Assembly: GCA_022702545.1 (NCBI GenBank)
Contig: JAHRBC010000002.1
Span: 3,534,001-3,598,000 of the forward strand
DNA: 64,000 nt
From: Phycomyces nitens
Taxonomy: Eukaryota; Mucoromycota; Mucoromycetes; Mucorales; Phycomycetaceae
Direction: 5' to 3'
This document shows positions 12,401 to 23,139 of the stretch, piece after piece (the first letter of the stretch is position 1; each line of letters begins with the position of its first letter). A model generated the notes under the pieces. It was not told the DNA's origin, ran no database searches, and worked only from the letters and a program-made list of their open reading frames with translations. A program made the translations under genes and the position numbers.

Positions 12401-12523
12401 GGCAGGTGTGGGGTTAGAAAGATCAGTATAGAGCATATCGTCCGAATGGTTCATAAAAGAAGGTAAGGTTCTCGATCGGCTGTTTACATGAGCGCGTGGC
12501 TTGTGGTTGTTTGTAAAGGACAT
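9436..12523 (-). CDS. Long coiled-coil protein with N-terminal Cys cluster, unrecognised
   Basis: Product of about 858 residues from eight exons: 12523-12211, 12106-12027, 11950-11828, 11763-11605, 11554-11467, 11382-11312, 11237-10584, 10524-9436; phases close throughout. Residues about 75-95 hold a short cysteine cluster (CGCCGQTDCENL). A long heptad-rich region follows (NKTIKKLESDTRLAAEIGQ through LEMKCNEVEKL to LMIKF) over about 250 residues. A His/Lys-rich low-complexity middle carries an HHHYHYH run. A second helical region follows (LQRLVATDIRALNRRLRR to EEEIVQKREKL) and then a Ser/Arg-rich tail. The layout suggests a cytoskeletal or septation scaffold, but I cannot assign a family. Its promoter side contains a very G-rich tract at 12748-12770. 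Confidence 0.75.
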
Positions 12524-12874
12524 GAGCGCAATAGGCCCACTCTAATGGTTAGATAAAGAAGAGCAACTCTGAAGATTGGAATGGTTGGAATGATCGCATG
12601 CAGGGGAGTTGCGCGTACAAGCTTTAAACAATAAAAAAAATGGATGTTCAATAGAGCAAAAATAATGGTTTGTGGTGACGCAGATATTTGCACGACTGTT
12701 CAAGCTAAAGCCCACTTGACATCGCAGCCATAATTGCTATGGTAATAGGGGGGGAGGGGGGAGGGGGGGGCCAGAATGTTGCTGACTTGATCACGAGGTA
12801 TATGACCCGATCTAGTGAAAATTGGATCCAAGCTATATACATTGAACGCGTTGATTTTTATCATTTTTATTAAT
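12524..12874. other. Intergenic DNA with a G-rich tract
   Basis: Lies between the stop of the NADH dehydrogenase gene and the start of the coiled-coil gene, both on the minus strand, so it is the likely promoter of the latter. The notable content is the G-run cluster at 12748-12770. Confidence 0.5.
12748..12770 (+). repeat. Clustered G-runs (7, 6 and 8 G)
   Basis: Three uninterrupted G-runs of 7, 6 and 8 bases separated by single A residues, in otherwise AT-rich DNA about 225-250 bp upstream of the coiled-coil gene start. Such a sequence could form a G-quadruplex. Confidence 0.85.
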
Positions 12875-15085
12875 CTACACGGTTGATATATCCCTGCCCC
12901 AGATAGCACGCTTTGTCCAGTCTATACTGAGATTCACTCGTGTACGTGCACTGACTTGCTCACTCCAGTAAACACTTCTCCACAAGTAGAGTGCCCATAG
13001 CCCTCCAATCATCTTGAATCCCTTGTTAAATTCCCCAACTGCTGTATTGCCCAGGTAGGTCAGTGCACCCATATGGCTATAGTGAAAAGGCCCGAGGATT
13101 TGCTCGGCTGTCTGACTATCTTTTACTGCCAGTGTATTAAGATATCGTCCCAGGTATCGCCCTTGTTGGTTGGCCACTTGTGCAGTCTAATCGCCAATCC
13201 CAATGTCAGCCCATACACAAGATATGGCTTATATGAATTTAAAGCTTAAATCACTTACAGCAGGTAAATTGGTCATCTCGCTATCCACAGAAACCAACAT
13301 GTTTCTCATTTCATCTATTTCCAGCGTCCCATTATTGTCTGTGTCATACTCGTCAAACAGATCTTTTACGCTCTCCAGACGCTGCTCAGTCAATGGGAAT
13401 TTCTTGCGCATATGATCAATGCATAGGCCAAATTCACTTCTTGTCAATGAGCCATCCTTATTTCTAATTGCTGTGTATCAGTGTCACCCTTGAGGTATTT
13501 TTTTTCTATTAATTTCACTTACTGGTCTGCTAATTCGAAAATTTCCATCAGGTGCTCAATGAGTTTAGGGTTCTCGATGCTAGCGCAATCACCCAGAGCA
13601 AAGACATTATCTGTCCCACGAAGACGGAGGAAGCCGTCCGTTGTAAGGGCTCGTTTGTGGGCCTGCTCAGGCAACTTGTCTGTGAGCTTCTTTGCAAAAG
13701 GCGTCATGGCTTTAAATGAAGAATTAATGACAGTAATACGAAATGAACAAACTTAAAACTTCTTTGGGATGCGCAAATTAGCTTACCAATGCCAGTAGAC
13801 CACAGACAGAGTCCAAATGGAATTTCCACATCTTCACTACCATCGCTTGATTTTTGTTTGTAGATAACCTTGCCGTCTTCGATTCTCTGTACTCGAGCAT
13901 TTGTGATCACATTAATATGCTTACGATTAAATCTCTTCTCAGCGTAATTACTGATTTGGACATCAAATGTGTTTAGAATATGATCTCTAGATTGAATAAT
14001 CGAAACATTGATTTCTTCTCGAATAAGTTTAGGGAACTATAGATTAATTGATTAGATTGATACCAAAGCCACAAGTAGCTTACCCATTTGACAAAGTCTT
14101 CGCTGACCCAGTCTAGAAGTTCGGCCGCAAACTCGACACCAGTTGGGCCACCTCCACAAATCACAAAGCTAAGGAGACGCTTGCGTTCCTCGGGAGTAGT
14201 AGTAGGCAAACATGCCTTTTCTACATTTGTAGTCACCCTGCGTCTGATATCAATGGCATCCTTGATCGTCTTTAAGCTCACCGTATTCTCTAGGCCTTCA
14301 ATGCCATGAGTAATGCTCGTGGCCCCAACTGCCACCACCAGCTTGTCATATGGGATATAAAAGGTATCGTTGGAACCCTTGCCCTTGACTTCCAAGAGGT
14401 TGTTATCCAGATCCACATCTACTGCCTGACCTTCAAAGAAATGTGCATGTATACGGCTAGCAATCTTACGCAATGGTTCCACGAGAGATCTTCGAATTTT
14501 GTAACCATTAGACTCATGAGATTTTTCCATTTTTACTCTCATGTCCTTTTCATTATTTTGGTGCTCTATTGAAGATTACCTCATTTCCAGTGTTCCAACT
14601 GTTGCACTTGGGAGCAGGGGTGTAAATAGAAAGTAATTATTCTCGCTCACCACCGTCACATTGTACTTGTCTTTTTCTAAACTCTTCATAATCGATACTG
14701 CTCCCCAGCCACCTCCTACAATAACCAGTCTTGGTCTCGAAACCATGTCTTCTGTCTCGTCCAGGTAATGCTCAGAGAGAGGAAGGTTCTTTGGTCCACC
14801 CGTGTTAGGATGTATAGCCGAGTCTGGTACATATGTGTGGCTCTCAAACTCTTCGTCGTCTTCATCCTGAAGCAGATAGTAAGTCAATCCTCCCGTAGAC
14901 CCCAGTACACCTGCTGCGACAGTGGCACGAGTGACATTATTCTTTGAGTTTATAATATTCTTCGACTTTGATACAATATTCGGGTTGATGCCTGAAAGCT
15001 GGCGAGTATTGAAGTAGATGGAGCTCCGAGAGAAATTGGAGATTGAACCCAGTTTTGGGGAAACTGCTCTAGAGAGACGATACAT
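12875..15085 (-). CDS. External alternative NADH dehydrogenase with EF-hands, mitochondrial
   Basis: Type II NADH:ubiquinone oxidoreductase of about 621 residues. It oxidises NADH and passes electrons to ubiquinone without pumping protons. Exons: 15085-14580, 14489-14084, 14036-13787, 13709-13523, 13463-13259, 13186-12875. The N-terminus is Arg/Ser-rich ([11 protein letters not shown]), a likely mitochondrial presequence, followed by a hydrophobic segment at about 54-72. Two dinucleotide-binding motifs are present: VIVGGGWGA near 121-129 and [10 protein letters not shown] in exon 2. NVFALGDCA is the second FAD contact. Two 12-residue EF-hand loops, [12 protein letters not shown] and [12 protein letters not shown], sit between them and the C-terminal membrane-binding helices. 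EF-hands are characteristic of the calcium-responsive external (NDE) group, so the active site probably faces the intermembrane space. The start is the ATG at 15085, because the frame upstream offers only TTG. Confidence 0.9.
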
Positions 15086-17384
15086 GGCTATTGCTTCCAA
15101 GGAAAACGTCGAGTAATAAAAGGAAAAGAGAAGGGTCTATAAGCAAAAATTGTGCTTTCTTTGAAATTGATGTATTTCTTGATATGGGAAAACCATTCTA
15201 AGGACTATATTTTCCCTTTTTTTTTTCTCACTCAATATTTTTCCAAAACTTATCACTGCAAGGATAAACAGTATCCGTATGTATTTACTCCTTTCCCCGG
15301 AAGATATTAGATCCACCTTCGGGAAAATACGTACTATATTGCTCAGAAAACGTATTCATATTAAATGAACTTCTTTGGGAGTACCAAGAAATGACCAACA
15401 ACTAGGTTGTACCATCTACAGACTCTTCTTTAATCGTGATGTCACTTTACAAAAATGAAATCATGGTATGGAGAACCAGAACCTGTAATATTAGCGGCTA
15501 TAATATTATACTATTATTATTTTAATAATAATCTCTGGTTTTAAACACAAAATTACATATAGATTACACCAAGGCGATCAAAGGTATTCTTATCATTGGG
15601 ATCAATTTCATTAATCAACGGTTATGCCTCTGAGATCTTTTGTGAGGAATTACAACCGTGGCATAACTTTCTATTCTGGAGATACAATCTGGTATCACCA
15701 ATATAATACAGAGTGATATAAATAACTCACAATTGTATTGTTTCAACTGCATATTAAATGTCAAATTTGAGATAAATAAATATTATATTCTCGACAATTC
15801 AAAGGCTAAAAACAAAAATATAGATATAAAAGGAAGATAAGGCCAGATGATTTCCACAGACAATTAAGACTGGGAAACATGGTAGTTATAGCGTCCATTC
15901 AAGACCCCTCTGTCTATATATAATATAAATGTGTAATCTCTATATTAATCAGAATAATATTTATTTTACCATGTTTTTTTCTTTTGGTAATTTGCTCAAA
16001 ATTTCAAACCCTAATCCTAGGGATACAGCTATTCGATCAGGCATATCAAATGACTTGCCCGGATTCATATTATGTCTGGTCCCCAAGGTTTAATAATTAC
16101 TTTTATAAATTGAATTGGTTTATTAACTCTAATCCCTACACTTTTTTGGATTCTGGTGCCAGTAATTATGTCTATCCAGATTAAACCCTAAATTTAACTT
16201 ACAAGAACCATGCAATATAAAATCCAACTCTATAGATTTTGTGATACAGGAGGAATAAGTAGCAGTAAAAGAATTCTTACCAGTTTTCTCTGTGGGTAGT
16301 TTGACAGATGTAATTGTCAGCAGCAGATCTGGAGAAAAGGAATCCACCCTAGTATAAGTTATGAATAGTGTTTACAATGTATACCATGTGATCATCAATT
16401 CATCGAGTAAAGATATCAGAACCATAGTTAATAAAGGCAATTGGGCACCAGTTACAAAGAGGTGACAGATCACATTTGTTTGACAAGACCCACATCCAAG
16501 AATATATCCAGGATAAATGAATAAAAGTTATCTATAAAAGGAGCAGTGTATACATGTATAATTAAATGGTAATATAACAAGTACATGAATATTATAGCCA
16601 AATGAGCACAGGGAAACCCATCTGGACCAGGACAACTTGGTTAGAGGCGGTCTGCGAGACCCTATGCCATAGGATGAGCACAAAAACATTTACGATTCAA
16701 TCTCAGATTTTAACTTTTTACAACACTACTTTTCGGTTTTCTTAATCTCTTGGATACCATCAAAATTATGTTCAACGTACAAAATGCTCATCCACACAAG
16801 ACTTTTTAAAAGCTTTTAGGTTTATGTAACGAATTTGTAATTTAAATGAACGTTAGCGCAATAAAGGTTCGATACATCGCCAGATAGGCTGATTGGTCAA
16901 TGAAAAATAGTATTATAACCATTAAATGTAAATTGTTTTTTTTTAGTCTCTAAAACCAGAGTATATTAGAGACCAAGATGTATGAATGTCCATAACATAC
17001 ATTGCAATCATGCGTATTATTATGTTATTAAAGATACAAGCTTTCAGGATGATTTTTATTGAACGTTAAGCCCACTAATATATTTTTTGTATCATGTAGT
17101 ATATATTAAAAAAATAATAAAACTAAAATTGTAAAACAAAAACAATTTGAATTTAGAATATGACTATACATAATCATACAATATATATATAAAAGACATA
17201 AACAACATACGAACATACTCAAAGTTGACTAAAAAGTTAGTTCAAATGAGAAATAACCAGCTCTCGGTACCACTACTGCACAATTTATAAGAATAGGTAC
17301 AGCCACGAGAATAAAACAACAAATAGAATGTCAACAATGGGTATATAACTGTCAACTACCACATTATTAAAATAAACAACGCCC
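15086..17384. other. Gene-poor AT-rich DNA
   Basis: No gene can be supported. A short open frame ending near 16184 carries a FLDSGAS phrase like a retroelement aspartic protease active site, but nothing around it confirms that. The rest is AT-rich with scattered direct repeats. Confidence 0.4.
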
Positions 17385-18690
17385 AACCCTGACCCGCTGG
17401 GAATTGACCACCAGCACAACCCGCTGAACAGTCATTCATCAGAGCAATTGACGAACTGATGAAGACTGTTCAAGACCGCGAGAACCTTTGGAGCCTTGGA
17501 TACCAGGCGGAAATATGGCTCCATCTAGCTTGACTTGCTTCCTCAGATCGTGACAGCCAGCAACCATGGACACCGAATAGCTTGGTTTCATAACCCCGGA
17601 TCTCTGCGATGTTTAGTTGAGAAAGGTATCTACCATACTGTAAAACCTACCCTAACCCGCTGTGAATGGACCACAAGTACACCCTATTGAACAGTTTTCA
17701 TCAGTTCGTTAACTGCTCAGATGCATGCCTGTTCAGTCTGTTGTACTGGTGGTCAATTTCCAGCGGGTCAGGTTGGACTTTCCGTTTGGTTGATACCTTT
17801 CGCAACCAAACATCGCACCCATCCGGTGTCATCAAACCAAACTATACGGTGTCCATGGTTGCTGGCCGTCATGATCTTAGGAAGCAAGTCGAGCTAGGTG
17901 GAGCCATATTTCCGCCTGGTATTCCAGGTTCCAAGGGTACTCGCGGTCGTGAACAGTCCTCCTCTGTTCGTCAAATGCTCGGATGAATGACTGTTCAGTC
18001 GGTTGTATTGGTGGTTCATTCCCAGCGGATCAGGGTGGGGTTTCCATTTGGTTGATACCTTTGTTAACCAAATATTGCAGCCATCCGGTGTCGTCTACTA
18101 AACTATTCGGTGTCTATGGCTGCTGGCCGTTTCGACCTGAGGAAGCAAGTCAAACTAGGCATAGTCATATCCCCGCCTTGTATTCCAAGTTCTAAAAGTT
18201 CTCGCGGTCCTAAACAGTCTTCACCTGTTCGCCAATTGCCCGGATGCATGACTGTTCAGTCGGGTGTGCTGGTGGTTAATTCCCAGCGGATCAGGGTGGG
18301 GTTTATAGTTTGGTTGGTACCTTTCTCAACCAAACATCTCAGACATGTGGTGCCATGTACTAAGCTATTCGGTGTCCATGGTTGCTGGCCGTCACGGTCT
18401 GAAGGAACAGGTCGAGCTAGGTGGAGCCATATTTCCGCCTGGTATTCAAGATTTCAATGGTTCTCGCGGTCCTTAACAATCATTCATCCGAGCAATTGGC
18501 AAACAGATGAAGACTGTTCAAGACCACGAGAACCATTGAAATCTTGAATACCAGGCGGAAATATGGCTCCACCTAGCTCGACCTGTTCCTTCAGACCGTG
18601 ACGGCCAGCAACCATGGACACCGAATAGCTTGGTCTGACGACACCCGATGGCTGCGATGTTTGGTTGAGTACATCCGTAGGAACCAACGC
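17385..18690. repeat. Five-copy ~250 bp repeat array in mixed orientation
   Basis: Five related units: about 17385-17635 (-), 17650-17980 (+), 17981-18240 (+), 18241-18475 (+) and 18476-18690 (-). Each contains AACCATGGACACCGAATAGC or its complement, GGCGGAAATATGGCTCCA or its complement, and a GACTGTTCAG block. The units are visibly more GC-rich than the flanks. Each unit has one open frame encoding similar peptides (for example SMVAGRHDLRKQVELGGAIF). Because the + units are about 260 bp apart, not a multiple of three, successive copies are out of frame with each other. No known family was recognised. Confidence 0.85.
18362..18631. repeat. Perfect 105 bp inverted repeat with 60 bp spacer
   Basis: The left arm, 18362-18466, begins AAGCTATTCGGTGTCCATGG. 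It is the exact reverse complement of the right arm, 18527-18631, over 105 bases; I checked the arms base by base. The 60-base spacer is itself partly complementary at its ends. The arms are the fourth and fifth units of the array; the other units differ from them at many positions. Confidence 0.95.
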
Positions 18691-19839
18691 GTAAGACCTT
18701 GCTCTAAAGTGTAGAAAAGTTCATTAAACGTTCTAAAAATTGAGTGTATAATATAACTTACGTGATGATACGTGTTGATCGCCTGAACATGGCTGCACAG
18801 TACAAAGAGTATATTTATTCGCTGCTGGATGTCTATAGATAGATGGAATATACAACCATAGTAAGGTGAGGTTGATGGATTGAAACGGAAATAAAATAGT
18901 TCAAAAACATCATCAAAAACATCCATCCATTACCAAAAATGCGTGAACATACATTTTGATGGTATAGGTAACAGAAATAAGAAAGGATGGAGAAGAAAAA
19001 GCTTACCTTGAAATACCTGGGAAGAAGTGATGAGAAAATGAAAAGAGAATGAAAGAAACAGAAACATAAACAGGCACCCTGACACCCTTTCTTTATAGTT
19101 TTTTTTTTGGAATGTGAGATCATCACATTTTTTGGTGATGACGTGGCACGGTTTAAAAATACTTTTTCTTGTTTAATTTAATAGGTTATTGCAGAAATCA
19201 TTGCTTTTAAAAGGAAAGAATGAAAGAAGTAAAGAAGTAAACAACAAGTGGAAGGTTGGTCATTATCGGTGTAGCAATATCTTTAAAGACAGTTCATGTT
19301 GTTGTAACGGCGATTTGTTTATTCTTGACTTTTAGGTAATCCAAGCAGGTCTGTGCACTTGTTTAAAAGCCATTAATTTTGTACAAACACGTACAAAAAT
19401 TATTAGGGCGGGAGTTGAAATATATTTGCACTTTTGTAATACTTGACAATATTATTCTTTTTTGGAGGTGTTGTATAGACTACATGACTTTTTCATATTT
19501 ATTACTTTGTAAGGGTAGAATGATATGAATAGGTTGTCACTATGTTTTAGTCCCCTCAATAATATCATTCACGCTCTCGATCACTCTTTCTGCTCAAGCT
19601 CGCTTTGTCTCATTGTTATGGCTCGCCCTATGACAATGAAAATATAATGTTATACTGACGTTGATGCTCATTACTATTGCGCTGATAATGACAGTGAGTC
19701 CTCTGTTTTTGTCCATAGGTTTTGGTCAGAACCTATGCTATCTCTCTCTTGTCTCGGTCACTCTTTGATTTCCATTCTCCCTCTAAATCTCCCTCTGCTC
19801 CCTTTCCTGTTTCTACTGCAACCCGGTATATACTCGCAA

Positions 19840-19871
<32 letters not shown>

Positions 19872-20459
19872 TTCTCTGCTTGACTTTATTTCACTCACTT
19901 TCTGTTTGAACCAAGAAGACTTCATATATGTTCCATCTCTTTGTGAAGGTATGGCTGCGGTATGTGTTTTTTTCGGGCTCGGACCACTTTTCACTCTAAA
20001 AAATAAAAATAAAAAACTCTCTAAAAACTATAAAACAAATAAAATCCTAAATCAAGTGGGGAAGCTCTGTGGTAATCCAACCATATTAATGTAAAATATA
20101 CATATCCATAAGCTTTGAGTACATAATAGCTAAGAGTTAATAAGGTACGATAGACGAGGTATGACAATACATCAGAATAATAGTAACATACACATTGAGT
20201 TCAGAAGCTTATTCCATCTAATATCTTAATATGTTGAAAGACCACACATATCAAGAAGCCTAAGATCTTGTATAACAGCATATTGAAAGAGTATAAAGAG
20301 AGCAGCACATTTTGCATCTTAATAAAGACAAGCTTATATACAGTCTCAAAGTGCTCACTTACTGTCTATTTTTCATTTCATTATTTTTACTGTTTTAATA
20401 CCATAAAGCACAACAGGTAATCTGAAGATATGAGTTCAAGTTCACTCCCTTTAAGAATG
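18691..20459. other. Repeat-flanking intergenic DNA
   Basis: No gene supported. Minus-strand donor-like sites occur at about 18760 (GTAAGTTA) and 19003 (GTAAGC), so a spliced minus-strand transcript running into the repeat array is conceivable. A (TC)n microsatellite lies at about 19838-19866 inside a low-complexity open frame. Confidence 0.35.
19838..19866. repeat. (TC)n microsatellite
   Basis: About 14 tandem TC dinucleotides, which account for the Ser/Leu repeats of the overlapping open frame. Confidence 0.9.
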
Positions 20460-20539
20460 CCCACAGCTATATTTGGTGGGAGCCTAACAAAACGTACCAT
20501 CTTGAAGGTCTTTCTCCAAAATTACAAGGAAATAGAGAT

Positions 20540-20956
20540 TCTAATGTGGTCATGATGTGTATCTTGTCAAGAAGAGTTGAGCTACTTGTTATACCGAATC
20601 ACAGCATGAATACCAAATAGTATGTACAATATTTGAAAGACTATATTCTGCTATTATATAGAAATAATTTTAATCCACGGAAGAGTGAATATCTTTATCA
20701 AAGATCTAATACCATATCTCAAAAGGCAGCAATATCAGAAATGTATAAAAAGAAATTTTGCTTAAAAGTCTTGGAGTGTTCACCAAATAGTCCAGACCTG
20801 AGTCCGATAGAAAATATTTGGTGTCTTTTCCATGATCTTTTGAGAATGAGGTTTTACAAGCTCATCATTTTGAAAGAGTTTAATGAAACTGCAGAAACCT
20901 GGAAAGTGGAAACATTAGATGTTTATGATTGGTACTGTCTTTACATGAATGATTGA
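20540..20956 (+). pseudogene. Tc1/mariner transposase remnant
   Basis: The frame reads VVMMCILSRRVELLV, MNTK-stop-YVQYLKDYILL and ECSPNSPDLSPIENIWCLF. These correspond to the middle and C-terminal DDE catalytic core of Tc1/mariner transposases; the last phrase carries the third acidic catalytic residue (E of PIENIW). An in-frame TAG near 20620 interrupts the ORF, and the N-terminal DNA-binding domain is not recognisable, so the copy is dead. No clear terminal inverted repeats were found at its edges. Confidence 0.75.
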
Positions 20957-21575
20957 TTGACTGCTTACAAGGAAAATAAATTTATAGATTATTTATTAAA
21001 TATAACGTACTTATTTCATCACTGTAAAGTTGATGTCTTGATAGCTTCTATTATTCCCAAGAATCTATATGGTATCTATCCCTTTTACTAGACGATTAAA
21101 AGTACAAGACTTTCCATTTTTTGTTGGATATTAAAATTCTATATATGCTTTGGACATGATTCTATACTCATCTCGAGGTGTAAATAGTCTGATTGCCTTA
21201 TATATATACTACTTTACAAATTCCGACACATCTAGAGACTCTAATATCTCCACAAGTATGCCTTTGTTACCGGCTAGACAAGCACTGACTGACTCGTATT
21301 AACATTCTTTACAACTTTACTTGGAGGTAAAAAATTGAAAATTTCCAGGCTGGTCTGATGTCCTTCAGGATTCATAAGAGGGTATCGAAAATCGACTTTT
21401 GGTGCAAATAGCCAACCTTTTAGTGCTGAGTGGTTTTTGAAGGTGAAAAAATGGGATGATTTGATGAATATTTGACCAAAAGTTATAAACTAAAGTTATA
21501 ATGGTGGATCTTGTTATGCCTCACAAAGTTTGTTAAACCTTTGATGTAGCTTTATTTAATGTAAAGAGAGCTGGA
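20957..21575. other. Intergenic DNA between transposon remnants
   Basis: No gene or intact element recognised. Probably further decayed mobile-element sequence, given its neighbours. Confidence 0.35.
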
Positions 21576-22085
21576 TCAATTGTTTGATAGGTAAAATCTA
21601 ACCTGGATGAAAGCAAAGATGGAAGGGTGGAATTCTACAATCGCACAGGTAAATTCAGTCTTAATTTTGTTGATATTACCAGTATCCAACTTATGACCGA
21701 TATGATAATAATTGTTGATTGCTTTTTGGATCTCATGAAATTTTGTCTTTACTCCAATAAGTTTTACAATGTTTCTGGGATTGTCTATAATAACTTTCAA
21801 GAATCTGTCTTTCAGTATTGACACCAAGTACTCACCATCAAGAGGATTGTTATCATATGTCTATACATAATGAGTGGACTTCAAAGGAAGGTACCCTTTG
21901 ATACCCTTCTCATAGAAAATCTTCAAAAGGTAAAAGCAGCCAGTAATTCCACTCAAAGAAATTATTTTTCTATCTTTTTCTTTAATTTTACAAGTGTTCT
22001 TATATTGCCCACCCTTGGAGCACTTCAAGTAAACTCGGGTTGGCTTACGATCTTTGATTACAAGGCTAAAGTTATTGTCGAGTAT
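21576..22085 (-). pseudogene. FAR1/MULE-type DNA-binding domain remnant
   Basis: On the minus strand the frame reads VYLKCSKGGQYKNTCKIKEK, then LSGITGCFYLLKIF, a stop, and then LVSILKDRFLKVIIDNPRN. The order C-S-x-G-G-x-x-K-x-T-C-K followed by GC-F resembles the FAR1 zinc-binding domain of Mutator-like transposases, like the intact ORF at 60.3-61.3 kb. Stops and the loss of a transposase core mark it as decayed. The assignment rests on motif spacing only. Confidence 0.45.
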
Positions 22086-22130
22086 ATATACTCTTGTATG
22101 TATGCGATTAAAATGGTCATGCCGTTGTAG

Positions 22131-23139
22131 AATTTAGCTAGTAAAATATTAGGGTCTTGTTGAACAGTATAGCATTAAGTTACATTGATAATAATGGTTT
22201 CTTTATTGACAGGCCGTATTATTGGAGTGAGTTTTATAGTATTTGCTATTATTATTTATGTTTGGAAATCAGTAAAAAAATATTTTTATAATCTTATAGC
22301 AAATGATAAATTGATGTAATAGATTATTTTATCTTACAGGATGAGTATACGAAAAAAAAAGTATTTAAAAGTGTTTAAATATTGCTTTCAGGACACAATA
22401 GTTTTTCAGAAATAGAGACCAAGTTACTGGATGCCGGACCACGAGTTGCTTTTTGAAAAAAGTGCGACAAGAGAAATGTCGTGCCCCTAAGTTTAGGACC
22501 CACATAATACCGTGCTAAAACTTAGGGGCACGACGTTTTAATATCACCGGACACCTCGAGTGTGACTTCATGTCCGGGCCAAAAAATAATTATTTCTGGT
22601 CCATAAGATTATAGAATGACTTTATAAATTAAATTGCTCTGATAATGACTTTAATTCATGGTAGAGGCGGTTTACTAATTTATATTCTTATACTCATTAC
22701 ATTATTCTACTAGTAATTATGTATTGTGGTATCAAATTCTACATATAATAGGCAAATATTATGTCGTCTGAAAACGTCGTCTCCCAATCAAACATATCTG
22801 AGTTATAACTTGTTGAAAGTGTCGTGCCCCAAAGTTTAGGATCCACCCTATATTTTTACAGCAAAGAATTGTCCCTCAAAAGACATGGTTTAAGATACAC
22901 TAGCGCTCCAGGTACACAACATATAATTGCTTTTGATTATTGATTCTGTATATGTGTATAATATATTTGAACAGAAATATCTTTAAATAAATGATAACAA
23001 CAAATATAATAATAAAAAACATCTTTTGTAGATATTCAATGTGCACACACACACACACAAGTCACATTAAGTTCAGGACAGGCGAAACTTACACTTGTGG
23101 TTCTTTTGTTTATTAAAACACATACACATACACATAAGA
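22131..23139. other. Intergenic DNA with repeated TIR-like motifs
   Basis: No gene. It contains three copies of a GTCGTGCCCCTAAGTTT-type motif and, just before the kinase gene, a short (CA)n run at about 23045-23060. Confidence 0.45.
22478..22534. repeat. 17 bp inverted repeat, transposon-end-like
   Basis: GTCGTGCCCCTAAGTTT at 22478-22494 is exactly inverted at 22518-22534, and a near-copy GTCGTGCCCCAAAGTTTAGG recurs directly at 22821-22840. The arrangement looks like solo or nested terminal inverted repeats of a DNA transposon or MITE. Confidence 0.8.

Noticed and set aside
15984..16184. Open frame with FLDSGAS, like a Ty1/copia aspartic protease
   Set aside because: Only one short phrase matches; no integrase, reverse transcriptase or long terminal repeat was seen nearby, so a chance match is likely.
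19735..20094. 119-codon frame with Leu/Ser repeats
   Set aside because: Half of it is a (TC)n microsatellite and the end is an A-rich run.
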